Below, piece by piece: positions 54,537 through 64,000 of a stretch of 64,000 nucleotides of DNA. The position numbers and the translations under genes are program-made. Positions within the stretch are counted from its first letter, which is position 1. The number at the start of each line of letters is the position of its first letter. Origin of the DNA: Ornithinimicrobium sufpigmenti (GTDB lineage Bacteria; Actinomycetota; Actinomycetes; Actinomycetales; Dermatophilaceae). The notes under the pieces are model-generated. The model had not been told where the DNA came from. It did no database searches and saw nothing but the letters and a program-made list of their open reading frames with translations. The stretch lies in the NCBI RefSeq assembly GCF_004322775.1, contig NZ_CP036403.1, positions 3,100,001-3,164,000 of the forward strand. The letters are read 5' to 3'.

Positions 54537-54845
54537 TTACAGCTTGATCTCGATGTTGACGTCGGCCGGCAGGTCGAGACGCATCAACGAGTCGACCGCC
54601 TTGGGGGTGGGGTCGACGATGTCGATCAGGCGCTTGTGCGTGCGCATCTCGAAGTGCTCGCGGCTGTCCTTGTACTTGTGAGGCGACCGGATGACGACGA
54701 AGACGTTCTTCTCCGTCGGGAGCGGCACCGGGCCGACCACCGTGGCGCCGGCACGGGTCACCGTGTCGACAATTTTGCGCGCCGAGCTGTCGATGACCTC
54801 GTGGTCATAAGACTTCAGCCGGATGCGGATCTTCTGTCCCGCCAT
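54537..54845 (-). CDS. rpsJ: Ribosomal protein S10
   Basis: A 102-residue 30S head protein, also the NusE antitermination factor. It starts [19 protein letters not shown] and ends [13 protein letters not shown]. It is the first gene of the S10 operon; in-frame sequence upstream is not conserved. Confidence 0.98.
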   Translation of the reverse strand: MAGQKIRIRLKSYDHEVIDSSARKIVDTVTRAGATVVGPVPLPTEKNVFVVIRSPHKYKDSREHFEMRTHKRLIDIVDPTPKAVDSLMRLDLPADVNIEIKL

Positions 54846-55199
54846 CGCTTGTCTGACTCTCTCTCGTCGTCCTGCTGGAACATTCGTGGTTACCGTCCCT
54901 GCCTGGCTCGGATTCCTCCGACCCCCGCGGTCGGGCGTGTCGCCCTCTCCGCGGACGCGGCTGATGACAGACCTTCTCGTCATCGGCGGTGTCCGTGCCC
55001 GGCCGGTGCCGGGGCTTGCGCTGCCGTCGCCCGCCCCGTTCGTCCGACCGGCCCGGGTGAGACCCGGATCAGCCAGCTCGTGCTGGGGCGTGCCGGACGG
55101 CCGGCGGCGCGCACTCGGATGCACACCACGCGTCAAGCAACCTGTCTAGTGTGCCATGGATCCGGCCATGGCCCCAAATCGGGCCGGGTCGGGCCGGAC
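54846..55199 (-). other. S10 operon upstream region
   Basis: 354 bp between the SUKH gene stop and rpsJ. The S10 promoter should be here. One candidate on the minus strand is TTGGGG (near 55172-55177), 18 bp, CACACT (near 55148-55153); it is weak. No L4 autoregulatory hairpin is evident, and no ORF is credible. Confidence 0.5.
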
Positions 55200-55874
55200 T
55201 CAGCGCGTGGACAGCCTGGTCAGGACGTCCGGGTCGACGGGGCGCGCGTAGGGGTCCGGCTCGTCGTCCGGGAGGTCGGGCGAGGCCCAGGCGAGCAGCG
55301 CGTGCAGGTGCTCGTCGTCGAACTCGCTCTCCCCGTCCCGCAGCCCGGACGGCACCCCGAGCTCGTCCAGGCAGGTGGCGACACCCTCGGTCTCCCCCAG
55401 CGCCAGCGGCAGGTAGTAGGCCGCCCACGCGGCGAGGAAGCCCGCCAGCGAGGTGCCCAGGACGGCCATGGCCGGCCGTCCGTCCAGCGACATGACGGCC
55501 TGCACCACCGTGCTGCGGCGGGCCCCCGCCGGCGTCCACACCCCGATCGCCCCGTCCCCGCCGTCGCTGCCCAGCAGGACCAGCTCCTGGGGGATCACCC
55601 AGTCCCAGGAGCGGTAGGTGGCCGCCGCCTCCACGACCCCGAGCTCCTCGTCGGTGCCCAGGAGCGGGTAGAGCTGCAGCTCTCCCCCGCCCAGCTCCAG
55701 CCCGTCGGCAGCCCGGTACAGCTCGACAACCTCGGAAGGTAGTGCGCGCCCCACGGCGCTCTCGGCTGCGGCCACCGTCTGCGCCGAGGCGCCGGGTGCG
55801 AGACGTACGGCCTGGCCCACGCGGGACAGCGCGGACAGCACCTGCGGGACGGTGTGGCTGGACGAGCGGGTCAC
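55200..55874 (-). CDS. SMI1/KNR4 (SUKH) family protein
   Basis: A 224-residue protein with the SUKH pattern: [18 protein letters not shown], then [17 protein letters not shown]-containing strand [24 protein letters not shown], and a C-terminal helix ([14 protein letters not shown]). SUKH proteins often give immunity to secreted toxins, but no toxin gene is close, so the role is open. GTG 55874 follows TAAGGT by 7 nt (leaderless). It sits between tuf and rpsJ, which are often adjacent. Confidence 0.75.
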   Translation of the reverse strand: MTRSSSHTVPQVLSALSRVGQAVRLAPGASAQTVAAAESAVGRALPSEVVELYRAADGLELGGGELQLYPLLGTDEELGVVEAAATYRSWDWVIPQELVLLGSDGGDGAIGVWTPAGARRSTVVQAVMSLDGRPAMAVLGTSLAGFLAAWAAYYLPLALGETEGVATCLDELGVPSGLRDGESEFDDEHLHALLAWASPDLPDDEPDPYARPVDPDVLTRLSTR

Positions 55875-55881
55875 AGCTCAG

Positions 55882-55887
55882 ACCTTA
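55882..55887 (-). promoter_or_regulatory. -10 box of a leaderless promoter for the SUKH gene
   Basis: TAAGGT on the minus strand, 7 nt before GTG 55874. Confidence 0.6.
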
Positions 55888-55911
55888 GGACAGCGGCCTA
55901 CCCGGCATGCA

Positions 55912-55947
55912 CGAGGCCCCCGCCACCAGGTGGTGGCGGGGGCCTCG
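55912..55947 (-). terminator. Terminator after tuf
   Basis: A 17-nt arm CGAGGCCCCCGCCACCA and its exact complement around GG, 51 nt after the tuf stop. It is one of the strongest hairpins in the window. Confidence 0.88.
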
Positions 55948-55997
55948 CGAGCCGTGCGGCGGGTCCGGGTCCTCCTCGGGGGGAGGACCCGGTCAGA

Positions 55998-57191
<1,194 letters not shown>

Positions 57192-57286
57192 TGGGTCCTC
57201 CTGTTGGACTTTCGTTGTGCGTTCGTCACCGGCTGGGTGCCGCGACGACGTTCATGGGTTGGATGGTGATAGTTGCTCAGGTCCAT

Positions 57287-57312
57287 CACTCCGCAGGCGG
57301 AGTGAGTCAGCT
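57287..57312. repeat. Overlapping alternative hairpins between fusA and tuf
   Basis: CACTCCG-CAGG-CGGAGTG (57287-57304) and a second pairing of GAGTGAG with CTCACTC (about 57300-57318) share bases, so only one can form at a time. Confidence 0.6.
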
Positions 57313-59414
57313 CACTCGCCGCGAACCTTCTTGATGATCTCCTCGGCCACGTTCCGAGGAACCTCGGCGTAGGAGTCGAACTGCATGGTGTAGTTGGCAC
57401 GACCCTGCGTCTTGGACCGCAGGTCACCAACGTACCCGAACATCTCCGACAGCGGCACCACGGCCCGGACGACCTTGGCGCCGGACACGTCCTCCATGGC
57501 CTGGATCTGGCCACGGCGGGAGTTGAGGTCGCCGATGACGTCGCCCATGTAGTCCTCGGGCGTGCGCACCTCGACGGCCATGACCGGCTCCAGCAGGACC
57601 GGGTCGGCCTTGCGGGCAGCCTCCTTAAAGGCCATCGAACCGGCGATCTTGAACGCCATCTCCGAGGAGTCGACGTCGTGGTAGGCACCGTCGATCAGGG
57701 TGGCCTTCACGCCCACGAGCGGGTAGCCGGCGAGGATGCCCAGCTGCATCGCGTCCTGGATGCCCTGGTCCACGGAGGGGATGTACTCGCGCGGGACGCG
57801 ACCACCGGTGACCGTGTTGTCGAAGGTGTACAGCTCGCCCTCGGAGGTGTCCATCGGCTCGATGCTGATCTGGATCTTGGCGAACTGGCCCGACCCACCG
57901 GTCTGCTTCTTGTGGGTGTAGTCCAGCTTCTCGACCTTGCGGCGGATGGTCTCACGGTAGGCCACCTGCGGGGCGCCCACGTTGGCCTCGACCTTGAACT
58001 CGCGCTTCATCCGGTCCACCAGGATGTCCAGGTGCAGCTCGCCCATCCCGCCGATGACGGTCTGGCCGGTCTCCTCGTCCAGGCGGACGGTGAAGGTCGG
58101 GTCCTCCTGGGCCAGCTTCTGGATCGCGGTGCCCAGCTTCTCCTGGTCGCCCTTGGTCTTGGGCTCGATGGCGACGTGGATGACCGGCTCCGGGAAGGTC
58201 ATCGACTCCAGGATGATCTGCTCGCTCATGTCGCAGAGCGTGTCACCGGTGGTGGTGTCCTTCAGCCCGATCACCGCGTAGATGTGGCCCGCGGAGACCT
58301 TCTCGACCGGGTTCTCCTTGTTGGCGTGCATCTGGAACAGCTTGCCCAGGCGCTCGCGCTTGCCCTTCGTCGCGTTCATCACCGGCTGACCGGCGGAGAT
58401 CTCGCCGGAGTAGACCCGGATGTAGGTCAGGGTGCCGAAGAAGGGGTGCGTGGCGATCTTGAAGGCCAGCGCCGCGAACGGCTCGTCGGTGCTGGGCCTG
58501 CGGGTGACCGTGGTCTCCTCGTCGCCCGGCTTCAGGCCCTCGGTGGGAGGCAGGTCCAGCGGGGAGGGCAGGTAGTCCACGATCGCGTCCAGCAGCGGCT
58601 GGACGCCCTTGTTCTTGAAGGCGGTGCCGCAGAAGACCGGGTTGACCTCGCCGGCCAGGGTCAGCGCGCGCACACCCTTCTTGATCTCCTCCTCGGTCAG
58701 CTCCTCGCCGCCCAGGTACTTGTCGAGCAGCTCCTCGTCCGCCTCGGCGACCTTCTCGACCAGGGCGTTGCGGTACTCCTCGGCCCTCTCCTGCAGGTCG
58801 GCCGGGATGTCCCCGGTGTCGTAGGCCTCGCCCAGGGCGGTGTCCACCGACCAGGTCAGGGCCTTCATGCTGATCAGGTCGACGACGCCGATGAAGTCGG
58901 ACTCGGCGCCGATGGGCAGCTGCATCACCAGCGGGGTGGCGCCGAGGCGGTCCACCATGGTCTGCACGGAGAAGTAGAAGTCCGCGCCCATCTTGTCCAT
59001 CTTGTTGATGAAGCACATGCGCGGGACGCCGTACTTGTCGGCCTGGCGCCACACGGTCTCGGACTGGGGCTCGACACCCTCCTTGCCGTCGAAGACGGCG
59101 ACGGCACCGTCCAGGACGCGCAGGTTGCGCTCCACCTCGACGGTGAAGTCGACGTGGCCGGGGGTGTCGATCAGGTTGATCTGCGTGCCGTGCCAGAAGC
59201 TGGTGACGGCTGCGGAGGTGATGGTGATCCCCCGCTCCTTCTCCTGCTCCATCCAGTCGGTGGTCGAGGCGCCGTCGTGCGTCTCGCCCATCTTGTGGTT
59301 GCGACCCGTGTAGAACAGGATGCGCTCGGTGGTCGTCGTCTTGCCGGCATCGATGTGCGCCATGATGCCGATGTTGCGGACCTTGCGTAGGTCCGTCAGG
59401 ACGTCCTGTGCCAC
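57312..59414 (-). CDS. fusA: Elongation factor G
   Basis: A 700-residue translocation GTPase. G1 [19 protein letters not shown], switch I region [10 protein letters not shown]3 DTPGHVDF, G4 NKMDK. Domains II-V are complete. It follows rpsG after 141 bp containing a hairpin. Confidence 0.99.
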   Translation of the reverse strand: MAQDVLTDLRKVRNIGIMAHIDAGKTTTTERILFYTGRNHKMGETHDGASTTDWMEQEKERGITITSAAVTSFWHGTQINLIDTPGHVDFTVEVERNLRVLDGAVAVFDGKEGVEPQSETVWRQADKYGVPRMCFINKMDKMGADFYFSVQTMVDRLGATPLVMQLPIGAESDFIGVVDLISMKALTWSVDTALGEAYDTGDIPADLQERAEEYRNALVEKVAEADEELLDKYLGGEELTEEEIKKGVRALTLAGEVNPVFCGTAFKNKGVQPLLDAIVDYLPSPLDLPPTEGLKPGDEETTVTRRPSTDEPFAALAFKIATHPFFGTLTYIRVYSGEISAGQPVMNATKGKRERLGKLFQMHANKENPVEKVSAGHIYAVIGLKDTTTGDTLCDMSEQIILESMTFPEPVIHVAIEPKTKGDQEKLGTAIQKLAQEDPTFTVRLDEETGQTVIGGMGELHLDILVDRMKREFKVEANVGAPQVAYRETIRRKVEKLDYTHKKQTGGSGQFAKIQISIEPMDTSEGELYTFDNTVTGGRVPREYIPSVDQGIQDAMQLGILAGYPLVGVKATLIDGAYHDVDSSEMAFKIAGSMAFKEAARKADPVLLEPVMAVEVRTPEDYMGDVIGDLNSRRGQIQAMEDVSGAKVVRAVVPLSEMFGYVGDLRSKTQGRANYTMQFDSYAEVPRNVAEEIIKKVRGE

Positions 59415-59510
59415 AGTTTCTTCTCTCTGCTGCTGTGCGTGGTCAGTGGTGGTGCTGATGCTGGGTGGTGGGGCCTGCGCGTGCGTACCAGGTACGCCGG
59501 GCAGGCGACG

Positions 59511-59550
59511 GGGAGGTGAGGGCGTGCGGGCACGCCATACCTCACCTCCC
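59511..59550 (-). terminator. Hairpin between rpsG and fusA
   Basis: GGGAGGTGAGG and CCTCACCTCCC pair, with an inner GCGTG/CACGC stem and an unpaired CATA on one side. It may reduce read-through or mark processing within the str operon. Confidence 0.55.
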
Positions 59551-59555
59551 GGTCA

Positions 59556-60026
59556 TCACCAGCGGTAGTGCGCGAACGCCTTGTTGGCGTCGGCCATCTT
59601 GTGGGTGTCCTCGCGACGCTTCACCGCGGCGCCCAGGCCGTTGCTCGCGTCGAGGATCTCGTTCATCAGCCGCTCGGTCATCGTCTTCTCGCGGCGCTGA
59701 CGGGCGTAGCCGGTCAGCCAGCGCAGGGCGAGGGTGGTGGACCGGCCGGGCTTGACCTCGATCGGCACCTGGTAGGTCGCACCGCCGACGCGGCGGGACT
59801 TGACCTCGAGGCTGGGCTTGACGTTGTCGAGCGCACGCTTGAGCGTCTGCACGGGGTCGGTGCCGGTCTTGGCGCGGCAGCCCTCGAGGGCGCCGTAGAC
59901 GATGCGCTCGGCCGTCGACTTCTTGCCGTCGGTCAGGATCTTGTTGACCAGCTGGGTGACCAGCTGGCTGCCGTAGACCGGGTCCTGGATGAGGGGGCGC
60001 TTCGGAGCTGGGCCCTTACGAGGCAT
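59556..60026 (-). CDS. rpsG: Ribosomal protein S7
   Basis: A 156-residue 30S head assembly protein. It starts [21 protein letters not shown] and has [19 protein letters not shown]. The ATG overlaps the rpsL stop by 1 nt (TAATG). Confidence 0.98.
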   Translation of the reverse strand: MPRKGPAPKRPLIQDPVYGSQLVTQLVNKILTDGKKSTAERIVYGALEGCRAKTGTDPVQTLKRALDNVKPSLEVKSRRVGGATYQVPIEVKPGRSTTLALRWLTGYARQRREKTMTERLMNEILDASNGLGAAVKRREDTHKMADANKAFAHYRW

Positions 60027-60400
60027 TACTTCTTCTCCTTCTTGGCGCCGTACCGGGAGCGGGCCTGGTTGCGGCCCTTGACGCCCTGGGTGTCCAGGGA
60101 GCCGCGGATGATCTTGTAGCGCACGCCGGGCAGGTCCTTCACGCGGCCGCCGCGGACGAGCACGATCGAGTGCTCCTGCAGGTTGTGGCCGACGCCCGGG
60201 ATGTAGGCCGTCACCTCGACGCCGCTGGTCAGGCGCACACGGGCGACCTTGCGCAGGGCGGAGTTCGGCTTCTTGGGGGTGGTCGTGTAGACGCGGGTGC
60301 AGACGCCACGGCGCTGCGGGTTGCCCTTGAGCGCGGGCGAGTTGGTCTTCTTGACCTTGTCGGCCCTGCCCTTGCGGACAAGCTGGTTGATCGTAGGCAC
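60026..60400 (-). CDS. rpsL: Ribosomal protein S12
   Basis: A 124-residue decoding-centre protein, [15 protein letters not shown]... to GAKKEKK. Lys in [12 protein letters not shown] (K43 region) and Lys in GRVKDLPG (K88) are present, the streptomycin-sensitive form. GTG 60400 is preceded by GAGAGA. Confidence 0.98.
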   Translation of the reverse strand: MPTINQLVRKGRADKVKKTNSPALKGNPQRRGVCTRVYTTTPKKPNSALRKVARVRLTSGVEVTAYIPGVGHNLQEHSIVLVRGGRVKDLPGVRYKIIRGSLDTQGVKGRNQARSRYGAKKEKK

Positions 60401-60678
60401 TGAATCTCTCTCAGTCGTCGTCGTTGTCTGTGCTCCGGCCGCGGCGTGGACCGCAGGTCGCACTCCTTGGGTTGTGCCTGCCCCACGCACCCGAGGTCGG
60501 GTGTGTCGGACACGCTGCTCTCCCCCGCACTTCCCGCAGCCGGCCCGCCCGTGGTGCATGATGTGCATCGACGGGGTGGGCCGGGCGGACTGCCCGGCGA
60601 GAGGGTGTACGGGCGACGTGCTGCTCGTGCCGTCCCGCGAGCGCGCAGGACTGCAGGACAGCCCACGCACAGTTCTCC

Positions 60679-60708
60679 AGACTACCGGGAACCGGGGGAT
60701 GCGACCAA
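60679..60708 (-). promoter_or_regulatory. Promoter of the rpsL-rpsG-fusA-tuf operon
   Basis: -35 TTGGTC (60703-60708), 18-bp spacer, -10 TAGTCT (60679-60684) on the minus strand. This gives a leader of about 270 nt. Confidence 0.6.
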
Positions 60709-60721
60709 ATCAGCCCGCCGA

Positions 60722-60769
60722 CGCCAAGGGGCGGGTATGCCGTGCGGTACGGCATACCCGCCCCTGGCG
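60722..60769 (-). terminator. Terminator after rpoC
   Basis: 17-nt arm AGGGGCGGGTATGCCGT and its exact complement around GCGGT, with extra pairing CGCCA/TGGCG outside. It lies 16 nt after the rpoC stop. The arms contain GGTATGCC. Confidence 0.88.
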
Positions 60770-60784
60770 GTGATCAGCGGGTGA

Positions 60785-64000
<3,216 letters not shown>

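Larger units (their letters stand above)
60401..60784 (-). other. rpoC-rpsL intergenic region
   Basis: 384 bp with the rpoC terminator at 60722-60769 and an rpsL promoter candidate at 60679-60708. No ORF is credible. Confidence 0.7.

Overview
The window is a 64 kb stretch of high-GC DNA from an actinobacterium. I favour Micrococcales, near Ornithinimicrobium, Serinicoccus or Janibacter. The support is the codon use, the many GTG starts, the rrn operon without spacer tRNAs, the roughly 100-nt insertion in 23S rRNA, the zinc-type S14, and the rpoC-rpsL-rpsG-fusA-tuf / S10-spc-alpha gene order. The genus is a guess, because no database search was possible.

Layout. 1-4458 (minus) is a branched-chain amino-acid ABC operon, livK-livG-livF-livH-livM, with livM cut by the window edge. 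4698-5945 is rmuC. 6021-8493 (minus) is a polar amino-acid ABC operon (binding protein, permease, ATPase). 8793-15108 holds ispH, an alpha/beta hydrolase, xseA, an AbiEi-like/DUF559 gene (gene A), a BNR-repeat protein and xseB. 15121-18545 holds a DUF4245 lipoprotein-like gene, glpX, a PfkB sugar kinase and a beta-carbonic anhydrase. 18704-22164 holds a MauE-thioredoxin-like fusion, glmM and rpsI-rplM. 22345-28062 holds an ArsR-like regulator and a two-gene unit: a duplicated eukaryotic-type phosphofructokinase plus pullulanase. 28156-33493 (minus) is a complete 16S-23S-5S operon. 33946-35779 holds an MDR oxidoreductase and truA. 35976-64000 is the ribosomal supercluster on the minus strand, from rpoC (partial, right edge) to rplQ.

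Most of the window is housekeeping: ribosome synthesis (about 28 ribosomal proteins, rRNA, EF-G, EF-Tu, IF-1, SecY, Adk, Map, RpoA, RpoC), amino-acid uptake and central carbon metabolism. The PFK-pullulanase pair joins alpha-glucan debranching to glycolysis; GlpX and a sugar kinase sit in a separate pair.

The most unusual signal is a recurring architecture. Two distantly related genes encode an AbiEi-like winged helix plus a DUF559 (Vsr-like) nuclease domain. Each is bracketed by its own pair of matching palindromes. Each also sits inside a normally contiguous housekeeping pair: gene A between xseA and xseB, and gene B, on the opposite strand, between map and infA. A third, solitary copy of the gene-B palindrome lies upstream of ispH, and the 3' end of gene A carries exact half-copies of both palindrome types. 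I read these as palindrome-bracketed nuclease cassettes, perhaps mobile or self-recognising. Other signals are a leaderless-promoter signature on many genes, strong over-representation of GGTATGCC, a duplicated 14-bp palindromic operator, a 14-bp VNTR beside truA, and a family of GGGGC-GNA-GCCCC mini-hairpins in ribosomal spacers.
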